A stretch of 19,435 nt of DNA from Deltaproteobacteria bacterium UBA2385 (GCA_002343455.1 DDSR01000068.1:1-19435), one strand, 5' to 3'. Counted from the stretch's first letter, positions 6,364-14,786 are shown. A program made the numbers and translations. The notes: generated by a model from the sequence alone, not told the origin.

Positions 6364-7482
6364 ATGAAGCACGCCCCCATCCTCCTGCTCCTCCTCCTCA
6401 GCCTGATCGGCCTGTCCAGCCCGGCCTCCGCCCAGAGCGCCAGCGCGCCCATCGTCTCCGAGGCCGACCGCTTCGCCGCCGAGCGCATCGCCGACATGCC
6501 CGACGCCGATCCGGCGGCCCGACTCCAGATGGTCCTCGAAGCCCGCAAGCAGACCCAAGGGGCGCTCTTCGCCCTGGCCGAGACCCACCCCGGGATCGTC
6601 GAGCAGGTGATGGTCGCCCGCTACAAGCGCGCCCTGGCCTGGCTGGACTCGCTGCCGCCCACCGACCTGCACCGGGTCCGGCGGGGAGAGCAGATCATCC
6701 GCAGCCGGGACCTGTGGCGCTCGACCGAAGAGACCGAGGCGGTCGCGCTGGGGACCGCCTTCGGCTTCAAGGCGAAGAAGCTGCTGGCCGTCCGCGCCGG
6801 GCCCCACGAGGGGCGGGTCGTCCGGGTCATGGTGGACACCAAGACCAAGGGCAAGGAGACCGACCGCGGCATCGTCGAGCTGGCCTGGCCCTCGACCTTC
6901 GAGCGCGACGAGGCCTCGCGCGAGGCCCTCTCCAAGATCTTCGGCGCCCGCCCCTCGCGCCATGTGCAAGGCAAGGGCTCCCTCCTCCCCCTGGTCGACG
7001 GCTCCTTCGAGGTGCCCGGCACCGTGGGCACGCACTGGCAGATCGAAGAGGCGGTGGTGCTCGGGGTCCGCACCCCGACCAGCGATGTCACCGTCACCAC
7101 CGACGACATCGCCCTGGACGGCGCGGCCAGCCTGCGGGTGCACAACAACGCCACCACGCGGCTGTTCTTCGCGACCACCCAGCGGGTCGAGGTCGTCGGA
7201 GGCATGACCCTCCAGGCCCGCGCCTACCACCGCACCGAGTCGGTGCAGGCCGAGTTCCAGCAGAACGAGGGCGACCTCTACCTCTCGCTCAGCTTCGAGG
7301 ACATCTTCCAGAAGCCGATCGGGGCGCCGATCCTGGCCCGTGGGCGCATCGCCACCCACGGCTGGGAGCTGATGGAGGCCACCGGCGCGGTGCCCACCGA
7401 GGCGGCCTACGCCCGCGTCGCCCTGGTGGCGGGCCTCTCCGGCACGACCTGGTTCGACGCCGTGACCCTCTCCCTCGAGTAG
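6364..7482 (+). CDS. secreted protein with C-terminal CBM-like beta-sandwich
   Basis: The 372-residue protein has a clear signal peptide: MK, a run of leucines, and cleavage expected after ASA in SSPASAQS (about residue 23). Residues about 30-110 are helical with no recognised motif. Residues about 215-372 look like a galactose-binding-like or CBM4/9-like beta-sandwich: LVDGSFEVPG near its start, then GAASLRVHNNATTRLFF, GMTLQARAYHR, WELMEATGAVP and the closing GTTWFDAVTLSL, where the aromatic-Asp pair is typical. No catalytic residues are visible, so it may bind carbohydrate beside the hydrolase encoded upstream. The gap to the hydrolase gene is 32 nt and to the GHMP kinase only 3 nt, consistent with one operon. 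Confidence 0.75.
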   Translation: MKHAPILLLLLLSLIGLSSPASAQSASAPIVSEADRFAAERIADMPDADPAARLQMVLEARKQTQGALFALAETHPGIVEQVMVARYKRALAWLDSLPPTDLHRVRRGEQIIRSRDLWRSTEETEAVALGTAFGFKAKKLLAVRAGPHEGRVVRVMVDTKTKGKETDRGIVELAWPSTFERDEASREALSKIFGARPSRHVQGKGSLLPLVDGSFEVPGTVGTHWQIEEAVVLGVRTPTSDVTVTTDDIALDGAASLRVHNNATTRLFFATTQRVEVVGGMTLQARAYHRTESVQAEFQQNEGDLYLSLSFEDIFQKPIGAPILARGRIATHGWELMEATGAVPTEAAYARVALVAGLSGTTWFDAVTLSLE

Positions 7483-7485
7483 CGC

Positions 7486-8511
7486 GTGGCGATCACCGTT
7501 CGGTACCCTGGCCGGCTCTGCCTGCTGGGAGAGCACTGCGACTGGGCGGGCGGGGCCAGCCTCGTCCTGCCGATGCCGCTGGGAATTCGCGCCACCTGCG
7601 AGGAGGGGGACACCCAGCTGGAGATCGAGGCCGCCCTGGAGGACGAGTGGCTGCGCGCCCGGTTTCCCGCCACCGGCGAGGTCAACCCGGACGGCGGCCC
7701 GCTCCGCTTCGTCGCGGCGGCGATGGCCTGCCTCGCCTCCCACGGCATGGCTCCTCCCAGCGCTCGCCTGCACCTGGACTCGGACCTGCCCGCGGGGCGA
7801 GGCTTCTCCTCCTCGGCCGCGGTGGTCCTGGCCAGCTTGGACGCCCTCGCCCGGCTGGCCGGTCATGCCCTCCAGCCCGAGGCCCTGGCCCGCCTCGCCT
7901 ACGAGACCGAGCGGACCCTGCTGGGCGTGCCCTGCGGCCTGCTCGATCCGATGGCCTGCGCGTTCGCTCAGCCCCTCTACCTGCGCTGGCACCGACAGCG
8001 CCACGGCGCCCCCGAGCCCGGCCTGCGCCCGATCCAGGCAGGCAGCGCGCTGCACCTGGTCGCCGCCTGCTTCCCCAAGCCCCGCGACACCCGCGCGATC
8101 CTGACCTGCCTTCGCGACGCGGTCGACGGGGATCTCCGCGACGCCATGGCCGCCGAGCGGGCGCGCGCGGCCCACACCGCCATCGCCCACTTCGCCGACG
8201 CCGCCACCGCGGGGGCGCGCTGCCTGATCGCGGGGGACGTCCGCGGCCTGGGCGCTCTGCTCGACGGCTGCCAGGCGGTCTACGACGAGGAGCTGGCCGA
8301 TGCTTTCCCCGCCCTGGCGGCCCCCGGGCTGCGCGCGGTCTGCGGGGAGCTGCGGCGCCACGGCTCGCTGGGCGCCAAGTTCAGCGGAGCAGGGGGAGAC
8401 GGGAGCGTGATCGCCTTGATGGACGGTCCCGACACCGCCAAGGCCGCGGTGGACCTGCTCGTCGGCCGGGGCCTGCGGGCCTGGTACTGCCCCACTTCGG
8501 CCTCGGCCTGA
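7486..8511 (+). CDS. GHMP-family small-molecule kinase, galactokinase-like
   Basis: The 341-residue protein starts at GTG 7486, 3 nt after the previous stop. All three GHMP motifs are present. GRLCLLGEHCDWAGG (9-23) resembles the galactokinase signature GEHTDYNGG with Trp replacing Tyr. LPAGRGFSSSAA (101-112) is the phosphate-binding loop. GAKFSGAGGDGSV (296-308) is motif 3. Asp154 in CGLLDPMAC matches the catalytic Asp region of galactokinase (CGIMDQ). The family transfers the gamma-phosphate of ATP to sugars, mevalonate or similar alcohols; the sugar type is the best guess, given the neighbouring hydrolase, but the changed signature argues against simply calling it GalK. The product is cytoplasmic. 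Confidence 0.85.
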   Translation: MAITVRYPGRLCLLGEHCDWAGGASLVLPMPLGIRATCEEGDTQLEIEAALEDEWLRARFPATGEVNPDGGPLRFVAAAMACLASHGMAPPSARLHLDSDLPAGRGFSSSAAVVLASLDALARLAGHALQPEALARLAYETERTLLGVPCGLLDPMACAFAQPLYLRWHRQRHGAPEPGLRPIQAGSALHLVAACFPKPRDTRAILTCLRDAVDGDLRDAMAAERARAAHTAIAHFADAATAGARCLIAGDVRGLGALLDGCQAVYDEELADAFPALAAPGLRAVCGELRRHGSLGAKFSGAGGDGSVIALMDGPDTAKAAVDLLVGRGLRAWYCPTSASA

Positions 8512-8585
8512 GCCCGGCCGACCCGTGCGCCAATCGTGACAAGCTGGGTCCGCTGCGCTGAACGCCGGGAGGCTATCTTGGCCCC

Positions 8586-11525
8586 GTGACCCCCCCTGCG
8601 CCTCCAACCGCCATCGGGCCCTACATCTTGATGGAGCCTATTGGAACCGGCGCGACCGCCCAGGTCTACCGGGCACGGGATCCCCGCGACGACCGCGACG
8701 TCGCGATCAAGCTGATCACCGACCTGGACCGGGACGCCAACGACCGCTTCCTGGCCGAGGTGGCCGCGCTGCGGCGGGTCAGCCATCCCGGCGTGGTCGA
8801 GATCCTCGACGCGGGAGAGAGCGAGGCGGGCCGCTGGCTGGCGATGGAGCTGGTCGAGGGCCGGCCCCTGGACGAGTGGGTCGAGCTGGTCACCGGCAGC
8901 ACCCGCCTGAGGCGGATCCTGCGGGCCGGCGAGCAGATCGCCTGGGCGCTGGCGGCGATGCACGACAACCGCATCCTGCACCGGGACCTCAAGCCCGCCA
9001 ACATCCTGGTCGGCAAGCGCGGACGGGTGGTCCTGGTCGACTTCGGCTTCGCCGCTCACCTCGACCGCGCCGCCGAGTTCGGGGCCGCGGGCACCCTCCG
9101 CTACATGGCACCCGAGCGGTTGACGGGCGCGACGACCGACTACCGCAGCGACCTTTTCAGCCTGGGGGTGGTGCTGTTCGAGCTGATCGCCCGCCGGGCC
9201 CCCCACGTCGGCTTGGATCAGCACCGGCTGGTCCTGGCCCAGTGTACCCAGCCAGCGCCATCGATCGCCGAGTTCGCGCCCGAGGCCCCGCCCGCCGCCA
9301 TCGAGATCATCGACCGCCTGCTGGCCAAGCCGGTCGCCGAGCGCCCTCGGAGCGCGGGCGAGGTGGCCGCGGCGCTCCGATCCGCCCTGGCCGAGACTCC
9401 CCGCGCCAGCACCTGGCGCCCCAGCCTGCGGGCCACGCCCTTCGTCGGACACGCCGACCTGATGGCGAACCTGCTCAGCAAGGGTCGATCGGACCACCCA
9501 TGCACCGTGGTGCTCCAGGGCCCCCCCCTGGTCGGCCTCAGCCGCCTGCTGAAGGAGCTGCAGGGGCGGCTCCTGGTCAAGGGCGTCCTGGCCATCCTGG
9601 TCCCCGGTGGGCGGCGTGTCCTGGCGGACCTGCTGGACGCCCTCTGTGGCCCCTTGCAGCCCTCGGACCGCCGCGTGGCGCGAATGGGCTCCGATCGGGA
9701 ACTGCTGCTCGCCGCCTGGCCCGAGCTGGCCCGGCCGACCGAGGACATCGTCTCGCTCACCCGAGTGCCCACCCCCGCCGACCTGATGTCCGCCGTGCGC
9801 AGCGTGCTGGGCCGGGCCAACACCACCCAGCGCCTCGCCATCCTGATCGACGACGCCGATCGCTGCGACGCCCGGGACCTCAGCCTGATCGAGGGCTTCG
9901 GCCTGCTGCTCCTGGCCACCCACCAGCCCACCCGCCTCTCCAACGCTGCGGAGCGGGTGGCGCTGCCGCCCCTCGACCGCCGGCGCACCGCCGACCTGGC
10001 CCGTCACCTGCTCGGTCGGGCGATCGGACCGGCCTTTGTCGCCGATCACAGCGCCGAGATCGCCGGCCTGCCCGGGCGGCTCGTCGAGCTGGCCCGCGTC
10101 CGAGGCAGCGGCGAGGAGAGCAGCAGCAGCCCCGATCCTCGAACGGCCCGCCTGCGCCCCTGGCCCAACGCCATCGACGAGGCCGAGCGGCTGCTGGTCG
10201 AGCAGGGCCCTCGGGCGGCCCTCGCGGTGCTCGAAGAGACGGGCATGGGCATCCCCTCGCCCGCCTTGCGGCATCGGCTGGCGCTGCTGCGCTCCCGGGC
10301 GGCGATGCAGCGCGGCGAGCTGCACCTGGCGGCCGAGCACGCCCACGAGGCCCTGGAGGTGGCCGAGCAGCGCAGCGACCAGGCCGAAGCGCAGCTGGCC
10401 CTGGCGACCGTGATGCTGCTGGAGGGCCGCAGCTCCGAGCTGATCGAGCAGGGAACCCAGGCCAGCCAGCAGGCCCTGGACGAGCAGCAACCCGCGCTGG
10501 CGGTGCGCTGGGGGGTGCTGACGGCCCGCGCCTGTCACCAGGAGGGGCGCCTGACCCACGCCCGCGAGCTGCTCGAAGGGCTGAAGGCTCGCCAGGTCGA
10601 GGACTCCCCGCTCAGCCTGGGGCTGTCCTGGACCCTGACCGAGGTCAGCGTGCAGCAGTGCGACTGGCGTCGGGCGCGCGAGCTGATGCAGTCCACCGGA
10701 GAGGGCAGCCACGGGGAGCTCGGGCGGCGCAGCCGGGGCGGACTCCGCGCCGAGGTAGGCAGCTACTGGTTGCGTCGGGGCGAGGTGGCCAAGGCCAACG
10801 AGCAGCTGGAGCGGGCCTGGCACGACCTCGCGCGCACCGAGGACCGCCGCTTGCTGGCGACCCTGCTCGCCCGCTTCGCCGAAGGTCGCCTGATGGCCGG
10901 TCGCGTCGACGAGGCCGGCCGCCTGGCCCGGGAGGCGCTCAACGAGGCCGGCGCCACCTCGGATCTGGCCGCGACCTGCGAAGCGCACCGGGTGGCGCTG
11001 CGCCAGGCGCGGATGGCGGGAGACCTGAGCCGCCTCGTGGAGCTGATCCCCTCCTCCAGGGCGCTGCTGGAGGCCCATCCCACCGGCTTCTGGGGCGATG
11101 TGCTGGCCTCGCAGCACGCGCTCGCCCTGGCCTCGACCGGCTCCAGCCAGGACCTCAGCCCCTTCCTCGCCCGCGCCCGGGCCGTGTCCAGCGAAGACCC
11201 CTACCTCCGCTCGACGGCAGAGCTGGCCTGCCTCAGCCTGGACGTAGCCGCCGGGCGGGACCGCAGCGCCGAGGCGTCCAGCATGGCCCGGCGCTTCCAC
11301 GGCCAGGCCCTGCTCCACCTAAGCTGCATCGCCACGGCGATCGCCGTGCGGGGCCGCGCCTCGTCCGCGGCGACGATCCCCTCCGAGCGTGAGGCGCTCA
11401 CCCGCGGGGATCGGCTGGCGGCCGCCTGGCTCGAGCTGGCCCGCCTGGACGGGCGCTCGGGCAGCTCCGTCGCTCGCGGCACCGGCTTGCTGGGCTTGCT
11501 GGGGCCCTCTCCGCTGGCCCCCTGA
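8586..11525 (+). CDS. Ser/Thr protein kinase with degenerate AAA-like region and helical repeats
   Basis: This encodes 979 residues from GTG 8586; GGGAGG lies unusually far upstream (about 13 nt) and no better in-frame start exists. Residues 12-275 are a complete Hanks-type kinase: GTGATAQV (20-27), Lys42, Glu58, HRDLKPAN (132-139), DFG (152-154) and APE (175-177), so it should be active. Residues about 290-500 resemble the AAA/STAND-type ATPase found behind many such kinases. Its Walker A position reads GPPLVGLSRL with no GK[ST], while a Walker-B-like LAILIDDADRCD remains. Residues about 520-970 are TPR-like helical repeats rich in Ala, Glu and Leu. There is no transmembrane segment, so it is cytosolic. 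It converges on the PEGA membrane protein gene, a plausible but unproven partner. Confidence 0.9.
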   Translation: MTPPAPPTAIGPYILMEPIGTGATAQVYRARDPRDDRDVAIKLITDLDRDANDRFLAEVAALRRVSHPGVVEILDAGESEAGRWLAMELVEGRPLDEWVELVTGSTRLRRILRAGEQIAWALAAMHDNRILHRDLKPANILVGKRGRVVLVDFGFAAHLDRAAEFGAAGTLRYMAPERLTGATTDYRSDLFSLGVVLFELIARRAPHVGLDQHRLVLAQCTQPAPSIAEFAPEAPPAAIEIIDRLLAKPVAERPRSAGEVAAALRSALAETPRASTWRPSLRATPFVGHADLMANLLSKGRSDHPCTVVLQGPPLVGLSRLLKELQGRLLVKGVLAILVPGGRRVLADLLDALCGPLQPSDRRVARMGSDRELLLAAWPELARPTEDIVSLTRVPTPADLMSAVRSVLGRANTTQRLAILIDDADRCDARDLSLIEGFGLLLLATHQPTRLSNAAERVALPPLDRRRTADLARHLLGRAIGPAFVADHSAEIAGLPGRLVELARVRGSGEESSSSPDPRTARLRPWPNAIDEAERLLVEQGPRAALAVLEETGMGIPSPALRHRLALLRSRAAMQRGELHLAAEHAHEALEVAEQRSDQAEAQLALATVMLLEGRSSELIEQGTQASQQALDEQQPALAVRWGVLTARACHQEGRLTHARELLEGLKARQVEDSPLSLGLSWTLTEVSVQQCDWRRARELMQSTGEGSHGELGRRSRGGLRAEVGSYWLRRGEVAKANEQLERAWHDLARTEDRRLLATLLARFAEGRLMAGRVDEAGRLAREALNEAGATSDLAATCEAHRVALRQARMAGDLSRLVELIPSSRALLEAHPTGFWGDVLASQHALALASTGSSQDLSPFLARARAVSSEDPYLRSTAELACLSLDVAAGRDRSAEASSMARRFHGQALLHLSCIATAIAVRGRASSAATIPSEREALTRGDRLAAAWLELARLDGRSGSSVARGTGLLGLLGPSPLAP

Positions 11526-11551
11526 GCGTCCCAGCGGGTGGACGCGCTCAG
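11522..11551. terminator. shared hairpin between convergent genes
   Basis: ctgagcgtcc and ggacgcgctcag pair into a stem with a 2-nt bulge and 8-nt loop. Both stop codons, TGA 11523-11525 on + and TGA 11550-11548 on -, lie in the stem arms. Without a T-tract it would be a weak bidirectional terminator at best. Confidence 0.45.
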
Positions 11552-13185
11552 AAGCTGAAGCGCAGGTCCCGGCTCTGTCCGGCGTCGATCCGCACGGTCT
11601 GTTCGCGGGTCCGGCCCGACTCGATGGCCACCACGCGCACCTCGTGGGTGCCGACCGCCAGCGCCTGCGAGGGCAGCGGCGTGTGACCGACATAGCGGCC
11701 GTTGATGAACACCCGGCTGGGGCGAGTGGCCCGGATCAAGAGGACGCCCTGATCGGGGCCGGGCAGCTCGCCCCCCGCCGCGGCGGCCTCGATCGAGAAG
11801 GTCGAGTCGTCCTGGACCGCGCCGCCGGGGTCGTCGCCTTCGGGAGGAGGCGTGCCGGGCTCGGCCGGAGGGTCCTGTGGCTCGGCCGGCGCGACCTCGC
11901 TCGGGCTGGGGCGCAGGACGGGCTCCTCGGTCGAGGGAGGAGGCGGCGGCGGCGCCTTCGTGCCCGTGCGCATCAGGTACCAGGACCCTGCCAGCAGGAC
12001 CACGACCAACACTCCGAAGATCACCAGCCCCATGCTGACGCCGCCCGAGGGCTCTTCGGGAGCCTGCACCGGCGCCGGGACCCGGCCCTGGGCTTCGCGA
12101 CGCTGGGCCGACCAGTCCGGGGCAGGGGTGGGCGTGCTCTTCGGGAAGACGGTCGGCGGGACGGTCGGCGGCGAGTCCGTGATCACGATCGGCGCGGGCC
12201 GCGGAGAGTCACCAAAGATCTTGCGGGCGGGCGGATCGACCGCGTCCATGGGCTGCGTCAACGAGTCCAGGGAGCCGCTGATGTCCCCGGTCTCGATCGC
12301 GTCGGGCTCGTCGTCCTCCCAGGGCAGGGAGATCTCGTCGTCCGGCAGCTCCTTGGAGGGCGAGGGGGGCTCGACAGGCAGGGCGGCGGCCGCGAAGGCA
12401 TCGGCGATCGCGAAGCCGTCCGAAGACTCGTCGGGCTCGGCGGGCTCGGCAGGCTCGGCGGGCTCGGCAGGCTCGGCAGCCTGGAACTGCAGGTTGAGCG
12501 TGCGGGCGGGGGGCGCCTCGGTCAGGAAGGCCGGGCCCGCCGGATCGGAGAGGTTGGAGGCCTCGTCCTCGTCCGAAGCGCCGACGGACAAGGGCTCGTC
12601 GTCGGCCTCGCTGGAGTCGAAGCCGCCCAGGCCGGCGCGATCCGCCGGATCGTCGAAGCGCAGCAGCCGGTCGTAGATCTGCTGGTGCACGACGACCGAG
12701 TCCCGCTGGATCTCGCCGTCGATCGAGGTCAAGCCGTCGTCCATCACCCCCGCGTCCAGCGATCCCCGCGAGAAGCTGGGGCCGAAGGACATCGACAGCG
12801 GGGGAGGCTCGATCGCCCCCGGCTTGCGCAGGACCGGCCGGGCCTTCGTCGCCGCGGGCTCGGGCGGGGCCGGATCATCGTCGAAGGACGACGAGGCCAG
12901 GGCCGACGCGTCCCAGATCGGCGTCGGCAGGGAGGGCACCACCGGCGCCGGGGCCCCCGCGGCCCGGGTCGGCGAGCCGATGAAGATGCGCAACGGCCCA
13001 CCGCCGTCGTAGCTGTCGTCGTCCCCGTCCGGCTCGTCCGGCTCGTCGATGATGTCGACCTCGGGCTCGTCCTGCAGCGCAGGGAGGGGCGTCGTCTGCA
13101 AGGACTGCAGATCGATGCCCCGCGGACGGTCGTCCACCAGCAGGACCGATGGCCGGCTGCCGAACAGACCGGGCTTGCGGCTCAC
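11548..13185 (-). CDS. single-pass membrane protein with C-terminal PEGA domain
   Basis: The 545-residue product starts at GTG 13185. Residues 1-380 are acidic, Pro/Ser-rich and probably disordered, including a run of five Ala-Glu-Pro units near residue 240. One transmembrane helix follows at about 383-405 (GLVIFGVLVVVLLAGSWYLM), then a Pro-rich linker. A PEGA domain closes the protein at about 472-545 (GVLLIRATRPSRVFINGRYVGHTPLP, given here as its start). PEGA domains commonly occur outside the membrane in myxobacterial kinase and cell-envelope proteins. A long cytosolic tail with many Ser/Thr could be a substrate for the neighbouring kinase (inference). It is 31 nt downstream of the HTH-like gene and probably in the same operon. 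Confidence 0.83.
   Translation of the reverse strand: MSRKPGLFGSRPSVLLVDDRPRGIDLQSLQTTPLPALQDEPEVDIIDEPDEPDGDDDSYDGGGPLRIFIGSPTRAAGAPAPVVPSLPTPIWDASALASSSFDDDPAPPEPAATKARPVLRKPGAIEPPPLSMSFGPSFSRGSLDAGVMDDGLTSIDGEIQRDSVVVHQQIYDRLLRFDDPADRAGLGGFDSSEADDEPLSVGASDEDEASNLSDPAGPAFLTEAPPARTLNLQFQAAEPAEPAEPAEPAEPDESSDGFAIADAFAAAALPVEPPSPSKELPDDEISLPWEDDEPDAIETGDISGSLDSLTQPMDAVDPPARKIFGDSPRPAPIVITDSPPTVPPTVFPKSTPTPAPDWSAQRREAQGRVPAPVQAPEEPSGGVSMGLVIFGVLVVVLLAGSWYLMRTGTKAPPPPPPSTEEPVLRPSPSEVAPAEPQDPPAEPGTPPPEGDDPGGAVQDDSTFSIEAAAAGGELPGPDQGVLLIRATRPSRVFINGRYVGHTPLPSQALAVGTHEVRVVAIESGRTREQTVRIDAGQSRDLRFSF
12433..12477 (-). repeat. five 9-bp tandem repeats encoding Glu-Pro-Ala units
   Basis: Five near-identical 9-bp units (ggctcggc plus one variable A/G) encode repeated Ala-Glu-Pro on the - strand, within the disordered part of the PEGA protein. 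It is a low-complexity coding repeat that could vary in number without shifting the frame. Confidence 0.8.
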
Positions 13186-13216
13186 CGCCGCCCCCGAGCC
13201 GACGGAGGGCTACCAC

Positions 13217-13711
13217 TCAGGACCACAGCGCCTCCAAGGAGGCGGGGATCTCGTTGCCCTCGGCGATGCCGCCCAGCACCTGCACCGCGTTCGGACCCAG
13301 CTCGACATGCAGCCCCGAGGCCCGCGCCACGCTCTTCAGGACGCCGTCCAGGATCAGCTGGTTGACCGCGCGGCGCACGACCCAGTGGTCGGCCGGCTCG
13401 AGGCCGCGGTAGAGGTTGTCGGCCCGGCTGAGCCAGGTGCCCGAGCCGGAGCGGCTGAGGATCTGGCTGGCCAGCGAGCGCACCAGGGCGCGGCCCCGGA
13501 CCGGGTCGCTGACGTTGAGCTCGCCCGACCACCAGGTCTCGACGCCGGCCTGATCGCGCAGGCGATCGATCTGGGCCTCGTCCAGGCGCAGATCCATGGG
13601 GAGGCCCCCGTCGGTGCTGCCCATCATGCGGACGAGGTCGAAGGGGTGGACATCGAGCCAGCGAGCGACCTGCCCGATGGTCAGCTTCTCGAAGAGATCA
13701 GCGCCCGACAT
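13217..13711 (-). CDS. small protein with N-terminal HTH-like segment, function unknown
   Basis: This encodes 164 residues from ATG 13711, which lies 1 nt past the stop of the coiled-coil gene (TGA-g-ATG), so translation is almost certainly coupled. Residues about 10-30 (LTIGQVARWLDVHPFDLVRM) look like the first helices of a MerR/excisionase-type HTH. Residues about 105-150 (HWVVRRAVNQLILDGVLKSV then LHVELGPNAVQVL) could be a winged helix. I do not recognise the family. Coupling suggests it works in a complex with the coiled-coil protein. The PEGA membrane protein is encoded next, 31 nt downstream. Confidence 0.75.
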   Translation of the reverse strand: MSGADLFEKLTIGQVARWLDVHPFDLVRMMGSTDGGLPMDLRLDEAQIDRLRDQAGVETWWSGELNVSDPVRGRALVRSLASQILSRSGSGTWLSRADNLYRGLEPADHWVVRRAVNQLILDGVLKSVARASGLHVELGPNAVQVLGGIAEGNEIPASLEALWS

Positions 13712-13712
13712 C

Positions 13713-14723
13713 TCAGGCCTCCACCTGGGGGGTTTCGTCGTCCATCGGGCCGCCGCCGATTGCCGGGGCGTCCACATGGGTCTCGGGATCACCCTCGTCC
13801 TCGGCGCCCGCGATGACCTCGGGATCGAGCCAGATGGTGTAGATCTCGATCCCGGCCGCGGCGAGCTCGGTGGACTGCTCGCGGGCGCGGTCGAGCTGCG
13901 AGGTGAAGGCCTCGCGCAGATCCGAGCGGGGGGAGTCGTCGCCGAACCAGACCTGGATCGCCAGCAGGCCGCGATAGTCCGCGTACTGCACGGTGGCGTC
14001 GGGCTGCCCGACCTCGGCCAGGGTGGCCCCGATCACCGCGATCAGCCGGTAGGCCAGCAGGCAGGCCAGGTCCTCGCCCCGCTCGGCGCCCTCTTCGAAG
14101 ACGGCGAAGGGGACGGGCAGCAGCACCGCCAGCGCCTCGACCTGCCCCTGGGGCGGGCTGATGCTGCCGATGACCGAGACAGCGACGAACTCCTCGGCGT
14201 AGGGCTCCAGCGGAGACTGCGCCGCCTCCATCAGCGGCCGGAGGCGCTCACGCACGCTCTGGTGATGGGCTTCAATCGCCTTGCGGTAGCCGTCGGGGAG
14301 GAGGTTGAGGGTGGCCTCGGCCTCCTGGAACTGCTCGAACTCTTCGATCAGGCGCGCCACATCCGGCTGCCCGAGGAGCGCGGAGACCCGCTCGTCGCGG
14401 CGGTCCTGAGCCACCCGCAGCAGCGAGTCCCGCGAGCGGACCACCTCGGCTTCGGCGTCCAGGCCCTTGTCCACCGCGGCCCGGGTCCGCGCCCGCTCCA
14501 GCTTGGGGAGCTCGGCGACGTCCTGGCGCACCCGGTCCGCGAGGCCCTCGAGCGTGGCGATCTGGCGCTGGAGCTCGGCGACATCTTCGCTGAGCCGCTG
14601 CTGCTCGCCGGTGATCTCCTCCAGGCGGGCGCGCGCGCCATCGGCCTGCCCTTCCCTCCAGCGCACGACCTCGTCCAAGGCCTGCGCCATCAACGGGGGC
14701 GTCATGCGTGTCTCCGCCTTCAT
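13713..14723 (-). CDS. coiled-coil protein of unknown function
   Basis: The 336-residue product starts at ATG 14723, with TGGAGG about 6 nt upstream. Residues about 12-115 are a strong heptad-type coiled coil rich in Glu, Arg, Leu and Ala (ARLEEITGEQQRLSEDVAEL, for example). A globular part follows at about 165-310 with hydrophobic strands (FVAVSVIGSI, EALAVLLPVPFAVF, LLAIQVWFGD, GIEIYTIWLDPEV). The C-terminus is acidic and Gly/Pro-rich. No signal peptide or membrane helix is seen, so it is cytosolic. I recognise no family. It is the first gene of a probable three-gene operon with the HTH-like and PEGA genes. Confidence 0.75.
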   Translation of the reverse strand: MKAETRMTPPLMAQALDEVVRWREGQADGARARLEEITGEQQRLSEDVAELQRQIATLEGLADRVRQDVAELPKLERARTRAAVDKGLDAEAEVVRSRDSLLRVAQDRRDERVSALLGQPDVARLIEEFEQFQEAEATLNLLPDGYRKAIEAHHQSVRERLRPLMEAAQSPLEPYAEEFVAVSVIGSISPPQGQVEALAVLLPVPFAVFEEGAERGEDLACLLAYRLIAVIGATLAEVGQPDATVQYADYRGLLAIQVWFGDDSPRSDLREAFTSQLDRAREQSTELAAAGIEIYTIWLDPEVIAGAEDEGDPETHVDAPAIGGGPMDDETPQVEA

Positions 14724-14736
14724 CTCAAGCCTCCAG

Positions 14737-14753
14737 TCGCGACCCGATCGCGA
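14737..14753 (-). promoter_or_regulatory. dyad tcgcga-N5-tcgcga before the coiled-coil gene
   Basis: Two copies of the palindrome TCGCGA, 5 nt apart, form a 17-bp dyad just upstream of the ribosome-binding site of the coiled-coil gene. A -10-like TATGCT lies further upstream on the - strand, near 14762-14767. It could be an operator or a leader hairpin; in such GC-rich DNA chance is also possible. Confidence 0.3.
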
Positions 14754-14786
14754 GTTCCAGCCAGCATATCAGACGCGGGACCTGAA

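Noticed and set aside
8574..8588. TATCTT six bases before the kinase GTG, suggesting a leaderless transcript
   Set aside because: No -35 box at the right distance, and a GGGAGG ribosome-binding-like site exists upstream, so the evidence is too thin to list.
6094..8607. Long open frame (about 837 codons) on the - strand
   Set aside because: Antisense to the CBM-like and GHMP kinase genes; its translation is compositionally biased with no recognisable domain.
8280..11318. Very long open frame (about 1012 codons) on the - strand
   Set aside because: It lies antisense to the Ser/Thr kinase, whose motifs are unmistakable. Low-complexity Gly/Gln/Ala-rich translation and GC-rich codon structure explain it as a shadow frame.
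8876..11392. Long + strand open frame in another phase of the kinase gene
   Set aside because: Arg/Pro/Gly-rich translation in the wrong phase; the kinase phase carries all the motifs.
12433..12477. Tandem repeats considered as a CRISPR-like array
   Set aside because: Units are 9 bp with no spacers and translate in frame as Glu-Pro-Ala; it is a coding low-complexity repeat.
13100..13185. N-terminus of the PEGA protein reading SVLLVDDRP like a response-regulator receiver
   Set aside because: Only the first strand resembles a receiver; the rest of the domain, including the phosphoacceptor Asp and conserved Lys, is absent.
11389..13365. Long + strand open frame opposite the PEGA gene
   Set aside because: The - strand phase has a clear transmembrane helix and PEGA domain; the + translation is Arg/Gly-rich shadow.
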